From contig JAJDEH010000121.1 of assembly GCA_029259935.1 (NCBI GenBank), positions 1-11,222 on the forward strand: DNA of 11,222 nucleotides, read 5' to 3'. The stretch comes from Planctomycetota bacterium (GTDB lineage: Bacteria > Planctomycetota > Planctomycetia > Pirellulales > Pirellulaceae). Under the pieces are notes generated by a model, which worked only from the letters and a program-made list of their open reading frames with translations, was not told where the DNA came from and searched no databases. How positions within the stretch are numbered: the stretch's first letter is position 1; every line of letters starts with the position of its first letter. Positions 1 to 7,334 of this stretch are shown piece after piece. The position numbers and the translations under genes are program-made.

Positions 1-57
1 ATGGCAACGCACCCGAGTGGCGGTCCCGTACTGATGTTTGATGGATCCGTTCAATAA
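1..57 (+). CDS. C-terminal tail of a DUF1559-like (prepilin-like) protein, partial
   Basis: The first 18 codons read in frame to a TAA at 55-57 and give the peptide ATHPSGGPVLMFDGSVQ after an initial Met. The pattern His-x-x-Gly-Gly, then a hydrophobic strand, then Asp-Gly-Ser-Val resembles the extreme C-terminus of planctomycete DUF1559 proteins, which are type II secretion/pilin-like exported proteins that often end near a H-x-G-G...(A)DGSV motif. The body of the gene lies outside the window, so the ATG at position 1 is probably internal. The gene converges on the GDSL hydrolase gene, with only 39 bases between the two stops and no clear terminator hairpin. The assignment rests on one short motif and is tentative; the peptide could also be chance. 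Confidence 0.45.
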   Translation: MATHPSGGPVLMFDGSVQ

Positions 58-96
58 CAAGCCGGTGCGATCAATCGGAAGATCGAAAACCTCGAC

Positions 97-1470
97 TCAG
101 TTTTTCGCCGGCTGTTCTTTCACCACGCGCCGCAAGACGAATTTTCGCGGGCGCGGTTGGTTGCTGTCGAATATTTCGTCCTCTAGTTCGTGGGCTGCCT
201 GCTCATGGTTTGCGATCCGCTGGTCTAGGCCGGTCAGCTTTTCTTTCAAGGCGGCGATTTGCTTTTTCAGGTTGTCATTTTGAGGTGTTTGCTTCAATTG
301 CGCGGTCAGGCGTGAGTGCTGTTGAAATGTCCGCCACTCGTTGCGCAGCGACCGCACGGGGCCGTCGTTGCGTTGCTTGTTCAATAATGCGACCTTCATC
401 GCTTGTTGATACTGTGGCGTCTTCTCATTGCCCTGCAGTTCGATGTGTCGCGACAAGGCAGCGGACCCGTAAACTCCCACGGGTACTCCGTCGATGGAGA
501 GTTCGTAATTGCCGGGCTGGAGACCGTGGATTTCCAAGGCTTCGCGGCTCATGCGGTGGCCAAGCTTGAGCAAGTCAGCGCCAAGCTGTGCTTCTTCGGG
601 GACGACAAATGGCAAACCGGCAGCCAGCCACGTGAACTCGACGTGGTCCTTTTCCATCTTCAAATCGGAAACTTCCCCGCCGCTGGCCCGAGCGGCAGTT
701 TTTCCGCGCGGTCCCGGCAGAAGGCGAATACTGGACAACGGGCCGCGTAGTCCCAAGTCTTCAATAACCGCGTAAGCCATCACCAGTTGGCCGGGCGGAT
801 CGGGATGCACCGAGTCGCGGATCATCGTGAAGTTCGCATTGGTCTTGCGCTGTGAAAGTGTCAGATTGTTCAGCGGACTATACATATCGACGAAGCCGTG
901 GCCCGACTCGACAGCCACCTCACGCAGCCACGTTCCGAAGTATGCCAACACGGCGTTGTATAGTTCCAGCTTGCCGGCGTCGTGTTTCCGTTTTCCCAAT
1001 CGCGCGGCCCGCGAATCAAACATGGTCGGTGTCATCAAGACCGGCGTCGCGCCTGTTTCGGTGATCCGTCGAATGACCTCGGTCATATCCTTGTGGTACG
1101 TGCCAAAGATTTCTTCGTTGTAGGGTTGGTACCGGCCATCATTCATTCCCAACAACACGGTGACATATTTTGGCTTGTACGACGCGACATCCCGGTCAAA
1201 CCGCTCCAACGCATCCCAGGCTTTCGCTCCGCCCACTCCGGCGTTGTGAAACTTCAACCGCATTTTTGGGAAGCGAGTGTAAAAGAAGTCCTCGACATAC
1301 TGTGTGTACAGGCATTGATGCGTGATGCTGTCGCCAAGAAAGACAACCGTGTCACCGTCGCTCAACTCGGCACGCTTCAGCGGCGCTTTCGGTTCATCGG
1401 CGTGAAGCTGCGTGGCCGGTCCAAGCAAACAGAACAACAAAAGAATCAAATGGGGCATGCGCGAGTTCAT
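97..1470 (-). CDS. Exported SGNH/GDSL-family hydrolase with C-terminal coiled coil
   Basis: This 457-residue protein belongs to the SGNH/GDSL esterase superfamily. Residues 1-24 look like a signal peptide (hydrophobic 7-20, likely cleavage after LHA), so it should act in the periplasm or outside the cell. All four family blocks are visible: FLGDSIT with nucleophile Ser48, the glycine block NAGVGG (76-81), LLGMND with Asn110, and DSVHPD with Asp219 and His222. The hydrolase domain ends near residue 245. It is followed by a beta-rich region (about 265-345) and a charged helical stretch (about 375-435) that is probably a coiled coil, ending in a basic tail. This C-terminal half is extra compared with minimal SGNH enzymes of about 200 residues. 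The substrate cannot be read from sequence; acetyl-xylan or other carbohydrate ester deacetylation is common for planctomycete members. The start is supported by AAGGAG seven bases upstream of the ATG. It follows the DinB gene on the same strand after 184 bases. Confidence 0.88.
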   Translation of the reverse strand: MNSRMPHLILLLFCLLGPATQLHADEPKAPLKRAELSDGDTVVFLGDSITHQCLYTQYVEDFFYTRFPKMRLKFHNAGVGGAKAWDALERFDRDVASYKPKYVTVLLGMNDGRYQPYNEEIFGTYHKDMTEVIRRITETGATPVLMTPTMFDSRAARLGKRKHDAGKLELYNAVLAYFGTWLREVAVESGHGFVDMYSPLNNLTLSQRKTNANFTMIRDSVHPDPPGQLVMAYAVIEDLGLRGPLSSIRLLPGPRGKTAARASGGEVSDLKMEKDHVEFTWLAAGLPFVVPEEAQLGADLLKLGHRMSREALEIHGLQPGNYELSIDGVPVGVYGSAALSRHIELQGNEKTPQYQQAMKVALLNKQRNDGPVRSLRNEWRTFQQHSRLTAQLKQTPQNDNLKKQIAALKEKLTGLDQRIANHEQAAHELEDEIFDSNQPRPRKFVLRRVVKEQPAKN

Positions 1471-1654
1471 TCATCGGCTCCTTAGCTAACCAAAGACTAA
1501 GATGAATTTCGAAAAGTATTGTCCCTGGCGAACAGCTTACTGAGCGACGACAACCTTGGCAACTATCGGCGCGCGCCAGTGCATCTCGTCAATAGCGGGA
1601 AAAGATGCGTCAGGCCCAGTGATATGCCGAGCGGAGCGCGTGCGATTATCGCTG

Positions 1655-2146
1655 TTATGAGTGCGCGGCCTTGTACAGATTCAGCGTGATGTGGGCTTGG
1701 CCATGATGATGTGGTTCGTGATAACCGAGGATGTGTACCACGTCGAGCAAGGTCAGTCCGCGCTCCTTGAACGCTGCGGGGATCTCGTCCAACCGGCTTT
1801 CATCGATTTCCGAAAGTGTTTCCAAAAGGTGCGTGCGACTTTCGGCCAACACCTGACGGATCTGATCGGTGCTAGGAATGTCGTCGTCTGGTGTGCTTCC
1901 GCCTCGAAAGCGTGGCCACAACTCTTGAAAGCTGCCGGATTTTTCGGGTTTCAATCGCTCCGTGGCGAAGATCTCCTCGGTAACTCCGACGTGCATGAAC
2001 TGCCAACCGATGTGAGCGCGACCCACGCCCGGCCGCCAACCGAGTACTTGTTGAGGATTGGGCAGTTCTTCAATACTGCTTAGCAAGGCCAAGGTTCGCG
2101 TGCGGTTGAACTCGTAGCTTTTGGTCAAGACTTCAATCGTAGACAT
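1655..2146 (-). CDS. DinB-fold protein (DinB_2-like, putative metal-dependent)
   Basis: This 163-residue protein fits the DinB/YfiT four-helix-bundle family, whose members bind a divalent metal through three histidines. His52 (in QFMHVG) and the C-terminal HEPHHHGQ motif (His143 and His147) match the usual ligand spacing and the H-E-x-H-H-x-G-Q signature. An upstream ATG at 2263 would give a longer form, but that extension (39 residues) overlaps the end of the mosaic-protein gene and looks non-coding. I chose the internal ATG because it starts the family-like sequence MSTIEVL and has GGAAG five bases upstream. Family members include thiol-transferase-like enzymes (bacillithiol or mycothiol types), but the specific reaction is unknown here. 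It lies 64 bases downstream of the large mosaic gene on the same strand, so co-transcription is plausible. Confidence 0.85.
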   Translation of the reverse strand: MSTIEVLTKSYEFNRTRTLALLSSIEELPNPQQVLGWRPGVGRAHIGWQFMHVGVTEEIFATERLKPEKSGSFQELWPRFRGGSTPDDDIPSTDQIRQVLAESRTHLLETLSEIDESRLDEIPAAFKERGLTLLDVVHILGYHEPHHHGQAHITLNLYKAAHS

Positions 2147-2210
2147 ACTTGCTTCCGTTTGTGGCTGCCTGGGAATCTTGCGGGATCGACATGATCGCGG
2201 GTTTCGTGGA

Positions 2211-5200
2211 TCAGTTTCCAAGATGGATGCCAGGCACCCGAACGTCCCGCACACCCATGGCACGCAGCATTTCCTTTGAATGATAAAAGGTTAACGGCTG
2301 CCCCTTTTCGTCCACGACTTCCAATTTACAGGCATCTCCGATGTCGCCGTACTTGCCGTTCAGAATCCAGCTCACGGTGTGTTCGCCTTTGTTAAGTGTG
2401 ATCTTGACTTCGTTCTTGCGAAGCTCGTAGCTGTTGGCGATCGCGCTAACGCGTCGGCCATCGACCAGCACTGCCGAGTCAGCAGAAGATGAACCGCGAC
2501 CCGAATGGCGAACGGTTACCACCGTTCGAATCGGGGCGTACACTTTGCCTTCCAGCGCGAAGCGAACTCGGCGCGAGTAGCCGTCGTCGGAGACTGGCTT
2601 GACCATGGCTTGGATTTGCTCCTCGGAAATTGATTTACCGGCGTTATATCGCAATAGCCCCGGCATCGCCGTCAGGTTGCGTTCCATCGTTCCTCCGGGG
2701 TTGAATAACCAGCCGCCCACCATGCCAAAATACTCGGCCCGAACATTTCGAGGCAGCCCGCGAGACGGGTCTGCCGTCGTGGCGGACTTTCCGGCCAACG
2801 CCGCTGTTTCCGCTAGCCGATTCTCAATTTTCTGCTTGCTGAGCGGAGCGGTGGCGAAGGCGCTGGCGCGTTCGTACCAAGTGCGAGCCCGCAATTTGAG
2901 CGCATCCTGTTTTCGATCTTTGTAAGATTCGGCGATGTCCCACCAAGCGTCGGCCAAGGCGATTTGATCGTCCACTTTACGTGGCATCGAAACATCGGCT
3001 TCGGCCGCGGCACGAAGAGCGTGATCGCTTGACTTGGCCAAGTGCTTTAAACCCGCATTCCAATTTCCCTGAACCAAGCACAGAAAAACACCCCACACCT
3101 TGTTAGCGACGGGATTTTCGGGATCGGTTTGCAGGCGTTCTTGCGCCGGTTTAGCCGCCTCCCATTCCGGTTTGACTTCGGCAATGATTTTTCGTTTATC
3201 ATTGGCTGCTTTGCGCAACTCGGTTCCGGCGGAAGCGGCTACGGCGTAGGCAACCTGCACCGCGTGGTCGGCAACTTCAAACTGGCCGCGATCCAAGGCT
3301 TGGTCCACCAAGGCGAGGGCGTCTTCCGCGAATTGGCGACGCGCGGGGCCTCGTGCCGCGGACTTCGTCGCATTCAATGATTCGACTTTTAACAGCCAAG
3401 GATCGATTTCTTTGAACCGATCGTCCAGTTGGTCGATGACCGCCAGGGCTAGTGCCAGCTTGCCCGTCTCCTCGGCCAGTCGACGCGCTTCCATAAACAG
3501 GACATAGCGAATAGGCGTCTTTTCCGCATCGTCCCCCGCGATCTTGATGAGGTCCGCCGCCAGCTTTTCCTTGGCTTCCAGTTCCGTGGCCCCGGTGAAC
3601 TGGTCGCCGAGCGAACTCTCGATTGTCTTTCTGGCGGCTTCCTGTTCCGCGATCGTTGGGATCTCAAATCCGTCACTCACAAGTTCCGGTTCATCCGTCG
3701 ACGGGGCTTCCTCCGATGCGGACTCCAACGGACGTAAAACAAAACTCGATATGCTGAATTCAGAATCCCAAGAGCTAACCGTCAGGCGATCCTTCCTTCC
3801 GGTCGCATAGTCTCTGGGCAAGGAAAGCGACTGGGGATCGCCAGTCCAGTCCACCACTTGCTGGCCGTCGAGCGTCACCGTGACTCGGTTTCCATTCACG
3901 GTGCATTGCAACTTGGCTGGTTTTCCGTTGACCAAGCGGCTCCCTTGGCTCACTGTCGGATTTCTCGAATTTTGCACTCGTTCCCCGCCAAGCATCTCTA
4001 GACCGGTTCGGGGCACGCCGCTGCTGGGAAAAGCATCGATGACGAATTGACATCGGCTGTCTCCAACCACAAGCCCGATAGCGATGCTATCCTCGCCGGA
4101 AATGCGAGTAAACTCGGCTTCCAACGTGTAAGATTGAGGCGGCTTCGTCGGGAATTCAATCTGATCGGGACGGCCACGGTGCGTCGTCAGACCGCTGGCT
4201 GTAATCGAAATGTCGCCCCGGACGATGGTCGGATTGCGACGGAACTCCTTGAGCAAATCGACCGACGCGGCCATGCTTGGCTTGACATCGCCAATCCACC
4301 CTCCCGGATCGGCGTCGATCCACTTCGCGCTCAAATATTCCCAATTTCGCACGTTGGTTTTCCCCACCCGATATCGTCGACGGGCGTCGCCGATAGCGGC
4401 TAACTCGACGTACTGTTCCGTCCGCTCCACTTCCAGCAGTTGAGCAACCGTGCCCCGGCCTTGCATCGCGTACGACCAACCAGACCCGCTCTTTTCAATC
4501 AACAGAGATCCGCTCGTCGATTTCCAAGTCGTCAATGTCGTCGAAATTCGCGGCCCATGATTTGCCAGGATTCCACCGTCCGCACCGACCCAATGCACAC
4601 CGTGAAGTCCGCTATCACCTTGAGTTAGGTAGCCGATTCGCCGCGGCAGCGGTTTGGAAAAATCAAGTGTCACGACGGCGGCGGCGTCCTCGGCAAATTC
4701 ACGATGGGGGGCGAACGGTTCTGTATAACGTGACTGATTGGAAATTCTAAATCCGCGGACTTCCGAGACCGCCGTTCCCATCCCGAGTTGGCTCGGATCG
4801 CTGCCCAAGGAAGCAAGCAACGGTGCTTGATCAGCCGCCGCCAGTTCCATGATTTCGAACTGATCCAACTTCGTTCCATTTAACCACAGAGTAATGGAAT
4901 CACCATCGTTACATACGGCCAAGTGGCTCCAATCAGCAAGTGCCTTGGCATCCAGCCCGACCCGATAGACTTTGGGCCGGCTTTGCTCGTCGACGTAACG
5001 GATCGCGAGTTGCATCTTGCCTCCAGTATTTGGAGCCACGGATACTCCCCAACCCGTCAGCGGAAAACGATTGGCGCTTTCCCTTCGTCCCCATGTGCCG
5101 AATATCGACGATTCAACCTTGAGGTCAGGCAGACGACACCAAACTTCGGCCGTAAAGGGTTTCCGCCAACTTAGCATGTCATTCGTGTGTTCCAGTATTA

Positions 5201-5963
5201 CATAGTCTCGTTCGTCGAATTGCAGGGCATAGTCCGGTGCGCTGCCGACTGGAGCGGTTTCTGTTTTTGGTTGCGGCTGGCGATTGGTGTCAGCATCGCC
5301 ACCGGTCCCTTCGGGCTTGGGCCCGCTGGGATCGCCGTCAATCTTGACCTCCGGCGTGACGTCAATCGGGGAATCAGGGTCTTGAGACGATACGCTGTCG
5401 ATTTCCCTTGCACTGAAGCCACCGACCGCATAGACCGCGCCGAGGACGCCCGCCAAGGCCAGGGCCGCACCGACCGAAAGCAAAAGAGGCAGCCATTGCT
5501 TGGGCGGTCGTCGAGTGCCGCGAAAAATTCTGGGGCCGGCGACATCCATCGCGGGTGAGGTCGCGGCGCTCGAAGGAACCTGGGCTGCAACCGCGCCGGT
5601 CGGCGGCGGACTCGCTGGCGGCAGCGCTGGCTCCGGAAGGGCCGGTTGCGGAAGAGGTGGCGCGGCGACCATCGCTGGCTGTGATAACTCGCTACGCAAC
5701 TTGAAGTCGTACTGCTGACGCTGGTCCGGCGTCAGCAGATTCACTTTAGCATGCGACAACTCATTCAGAATTTTCTGCGAATGTTCCGAGTTTTTCCCAC
5801 CCTGAAAGGTACGGATGTGTGCCATCCGCTGGTCGACGGCATTTTGAATCACGTCGCCGTCTTCTTCGAACAGCGGTAAGCCCAGCAACCGGTAGTGGTT
5901 AGGCGGCTGTTCTTCTGGCGGAATTCCAAGCCATTTGTAATAGGGATCAAAGTCTGCCGACAT
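2211..5963 (-). CDS. Large planctomycete mosaic membrane protein (J-like, LamG-like, DUF1080-like and helical-repeat regions)
   Basis: This 1250-residue protein is built from modules. Residues 7-90 resemble a J-domain fold (HYRLLGL near 23-29, LLTPDQRQQYD near 76-86) but lack the HPD motif that activates Hsp70, as is common in planctomycete proteins with this N-terminus. A Pro/Ala-rich linker (95-140) precedes one transmembrane helix (about 157-180), with a basic stretch RGTRRPPK just before it, which suggests a cytoplasmic N-terminus and an exported C-terminal part. Residues 245-435 look like a LamG/concanavalin-type beta-sandwich. Residues 600-745 resemble a DUF1080-type beta-sandwich, seen in carbohydrate-binding contexts. 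Residues 770-1055 form an alpha-helical repeat region that is recurrent in planctomycete surface proteins. A final beta-rich domain (1073-1225) contains RAEYFGMVGGW. The start has GAGGAG just upstream. No catalytic residues are evident. I infer an envelope-anchored, sugar- or protein-binding scaffold; its actual role is unknown. Confidence 0.9.
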   Translation of the reverse strand: MSADFDPYYKWLGIPPEEQPPNHYRLLGLPLFEEDGDVIQNAVDQRMAHIRTFQGGKNSEHSQKILNELSHAKVNLLTPDQRQQYDFKLRSELSQPAMVAAPPLPQPALPEPALPPASPPPTGAVAAQVPSSAATSPAMDVAGPRIFRGTRRPPKQWLPLLLSVGAALALAGVLGAVYAVGGFSAREIDSVSSQDPDSPIDVTPEVKIDGDPSGPKPEGTGGDADTNRQPQPKTETAPVGSAPDYALQFDERDYVILEHTNDMLSWRKPFTAEVWCRLPDLKVESSIFGTWGRRESANRFPLTGWGVSVAPNTGGKMQLAIRYVDEQSRPKVYRVGLDAKALADWSHLAVCNDGDSITLWLNGTKLDQFEIMELAAADQAPLLASLGSDPSQLGMGTAVSEVRGFRISNQSRYTEPFAPHREFAEDAAAVVTLDFSKPLPRRIGYLTQGDSGLHGVHWVGADGGILANHGPRISTTLTTWKSTSGSLLIEKSGSGWSYAMQGRGTVAQLLEVERTEQYVELAAIGDARRRYRVGKTNVRNWEYLSAKWIDADPGGWIGDVKPSMAASVDLLKEFRRNPTIVRGDISITASGLTTHRGRPDQIEFPTKPPQSYTLEAEFTRISGEDSIAIGLVVGDSRCQFVIDAFPSSGVPRTGLEMLGGERVQNSRNPTVSQGSRLVNGKPAKLQCTVNGNRVTVTLDGQQVVDWTGDPQSLSLPRDYATGRKDRLTVSSWDSEFSISSFVLRPLESASEEAPSTDEPELVSDGFEIPTIAEQEAARKTIESSLGDQFTGATELEAKEKLAADLIKIAGDDAEKTPIRYVLFMEARRLAEETGKLALALAVIDQLDDRFKEIDPWLLKVESLNATKSAARGPARRQFAEDALALVDQALDRGQFEVADHAVQVAYAVAASAGTELRKAANDKRKIIAEVKPEWEAAKPAQERLQTDPENPVANKVWGVFLCLVQGNWNAGLKHLAKSSDHALRAAAEADVSMPRKVDDQIALADAWWDIAESYKDRKQDALKLRARTWYERASAFATAPLSKQKIENRLAETAALAGKSATTADPSRGLPRNVRAEYFGMVGGWLFNPGGTMERNLTAMPGLLRYNAGKSISEEQIQAMVKPVSDDGYSRRVRFALEGKVYAPIRTVVTVRHSGRGSSSADSAVLVDGRRVSAIANSYELRKNEVKITLNKGEHTVSWILNGKYGDIGDACKLEVVDEKGQPLTFYHSKEMLRAMGVRDVRVPGIHLGN

Positions 5964-6616
5964 TGCCTCTCCTCAACAGTTTAGGTCCGCAGCGTTGATT
6001 AGATAAACGAGGCTGGCCAAACAATATCTGGTGAAAGTTGCATTTCCTGGTACACCGGCGGCGTGCTCACAAAAGACTGGGCGTGCCGCTAGATGCGGAA
6101 AACTACCTTCCATCGGACGTATGCGGATTCTTCATTGTTCCATTGTTTCAAAATGATTCTAGGGTGTTTTCGATCTCACGACGTCGACAAGCCCCTGTTC
6201 TTTGATTGCGCGAAACCCGCGTTCCGTTACATCCGATAGGTAATTTTCATTTTCGACATGTCGGCCCCCAAGTCCACGGGTGGGCACCGGTGGCTTGTCA
6301 TGCGACTGTGGGGCGAAACAAACTCGGCCAGCATGGGGTGGGGAGTCATTGGGTTGCGAACTACCGCCTTAAAACGTCGCGACCCGTATCCAAAATTGTC
6401 TTCTTCCAATTCCGATTCTATCAACTATTGCGCACCGCGTGCGCGAAAGATGGCGTATCAGCTTCTCCTTGAGACTACCCAATAAGGGGGGCGAAAGTCA
6501 AACGGTGGGCGGTTCGGAGTGGGCCGATCCGTCAGGACATCCAGAAGACCAGCGTTTGTGCCGTTTTCTTGTCTTCGATAACCCGTGCCCCTTCGCCCGT
6601 TCGGATTCCAAGAAAT
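5964..6616. other. Long intergenic stretch without a convincing gene
   Basis: No open frame here has a recognisable domain or a good start. The promoter of the leftward mosaic gene should lie near 5964-6100, but I see no clear -35/-10 pair. Between about 6206 and 6485 two plus frames and one minus frame are open over the same bases, which fits low stop-codon frequency or a repeat better than coding. A short inverted repeat, GCGCAC-CGC-GTGCGC, sits at 6430-6444. The missing parts of MurF (GxxGKT loop, C-terminal domain) were looked for in the minus frames and were not found. Confidence 0.6.
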
Positions 6617-6656
6617 GGAAAAAGCGGACGCCGCGATCGCAGCGTCCGCTCTTTCG
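6617..6656 (-). terminator. Rho-independent terminator of the murE-murF fragment unit
   Basis: A nine-base-pair stem (6623-6631 with 6642-6650, AGCGGACGC/GCGTCCGCT) with a ten-base loop is followed, in the leftward direction, by a run of five T. The loop itself contains the palindrome GCGATCGC. In the rightward direction the tail is CTTTCG, much weaker, so the site mainly stops leftward transcripts. It lies 43 bases past the stop codon of the murF fragment and ends that transcription unit. Confidence 0.8.
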
Positions 6657-6665
6657 TGTTCCCTG

Positions 6666-6694
6666 GCACCGGAGCGGCAGAGCCGCTCCGGTGC
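6666..6694. repeat. Perfect 13-bp inverted repeat (hairpin) beside the murF fragment stop
   Basis: GCACCGGAGCGGC at 6666-6678 pairs perfectly with 6682-6694 around a three-base AGA loop. The hairpin starts four bases beyond the TGA of the murF fragment and lies just before the terminator. It has no T run of its own, so it may protect the transcript end, assist termination, or be a dispersed REP-like palindrome. Which of these applies is not visible from the window. Confidence 0.85.
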
Positions 6695-6698
6695 GCAG

Positions 6699-7232
6699 TC
6701 ATGAACCTTGCCGTGAAGCACTTGTCGGAACGGTTGACCCAGAAACCGTCGGCCCAACAAGATTAATGCTCCTACCCAGGAGGGAGGGTTGCATCGACTT
6801 CCCGCAAACTCGACGCAAACAGCAAGGTTCTGGAGAATCGGTAATGGCAAATTTGGGATACAGCATGACTCCCTGATTCACCGCTTCGACACCGTGTAAA
6901 CGGTTCGAAGCATCACGTGTTTCGGCCAAGAATTCTCGCAAAGCAGATTCTCCATCTTCCACTTCGATTGAAAACTTTCCGGCCCATGGCTCAAGCTTTC
7001 GCCCGGACACAACAGCCCCTATCGCACCGCGGGCGAAAGCATGTTCGGCATAGTGGGAACCGTTGGCATGTTGGCCCACGAGTCCCCAAAACAAATCTCC
7101 TTCGCGAATCCGTCGGCTATCGGCCACCACACGGCCGATGGGCTCCAGGAGTCCACCTACCGGCGGCAAGGATCCCAGCAGCAACTTGCCGCCGGTGATC
7201 TCAACCAAGTCGCGAAGACAAAACTGATTCAT
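6699..7232 (-). pseudogene. murF: murF fragment: N-terminal domain only, with unrelated tail
   Basis: MurF joins D-Ala-D-Ala to UDP-MurNAc-tripeptide in the cytoplasm and is normally about 450 residues with three domains. This reading frame has 177. Residues 1-106 match the N-terminal UDP-substrate domain: ITGGKLL near 12-18, ADSRRIREGDLFWGL near 37-51, an NGSHYAEHAFARGAIGAVV-like stretch near 57-75, and VEDGESAL near 91-98. Homology stops at about residue 107 (position 6912). The remaining 70 residues are Cys-, Pro- and Ser-rich and match nothing I recognise. The GxxGKT ATP loop and C-terminal domain are absent, so ligase activity is impossible. The ATG at 7232 is chosen because the match starts there; it has no clear Shine-Dalgarno sequence. 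It follows murE by 102 bases, the usual gene order, and is followed by a terminator. It is either a decayed gene or, less likely, a domain kept as a separate protein. Confidence 0.75.
6883..6911. repeat. Stem-loop at the murF homology breakpoint
   Basis: GCTTCGA at 6883-6889 pairs with TCGAAGC at 6905-6911. After a one-base bulge, ACCGT (6891-6895) pairs with ACGGT (6900-6904) around a four-base loop, giving twelve base pairs in all. The outer edge of the stem at 6911 coincides with the point, near 6912, where the frame stops resembling MurF. The position suggests that the hairpin marks the junction of the rearrangement or insertion that cut murF. Confidence 0.75.
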
Positions 7233-7257
7233 AAGTGGTTGTGTTTGTTTGTGACAT

Positions 7258-7313
7258 GGCGAGCGGGTGGCTCGCTTGGAATTCTCAATCAGGCGTGCCA
7301 TGGGCACACCCTG
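7258..7313. repeat. Two hairpins in the murE-murF spacer
   Basis: The first stem is GCGAGC (7259-7264) with GCTCGC (7270-7275) around a five-base loop. The second is GTGCC (7295-7299) with GGCAC (7303-7307), extended by CAGG (7290-7293) with CCTG (7310-7313) after a small internal mismatch. Both lie in the 102 bases between murE and the murF fragment. Neither has a T run, so they are not obvious terminators; they may affect mRNA stability or be palindromic repeats. Confidence 0.6.
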
Positions 7314-7334
7314 CCGCGCTGGGCAGAATTGCCA

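Noticed and set aside
2147..2263. N-terminal extension of the DinB-fold protein
   Set aside because: The 39 extra residues overlap the 3' end of the mosaic gene, are Arg/Pro/Cys-rich and unlike the family; the internal ATG has a better ribosome binding site.
6439..6876. Plus-strand 145-codon open frame
   Set aside because: It runs through the terminator and the 13-bp hairpin, and its composition is unlike the genuine proteins here.
5964..6900. Frameshifted remainder of murF
   Set aside because: No minus frame shows a GxxGKT loop or other MurF central or C-terminal motifs, so a simple frameshift does not explain the truncation.
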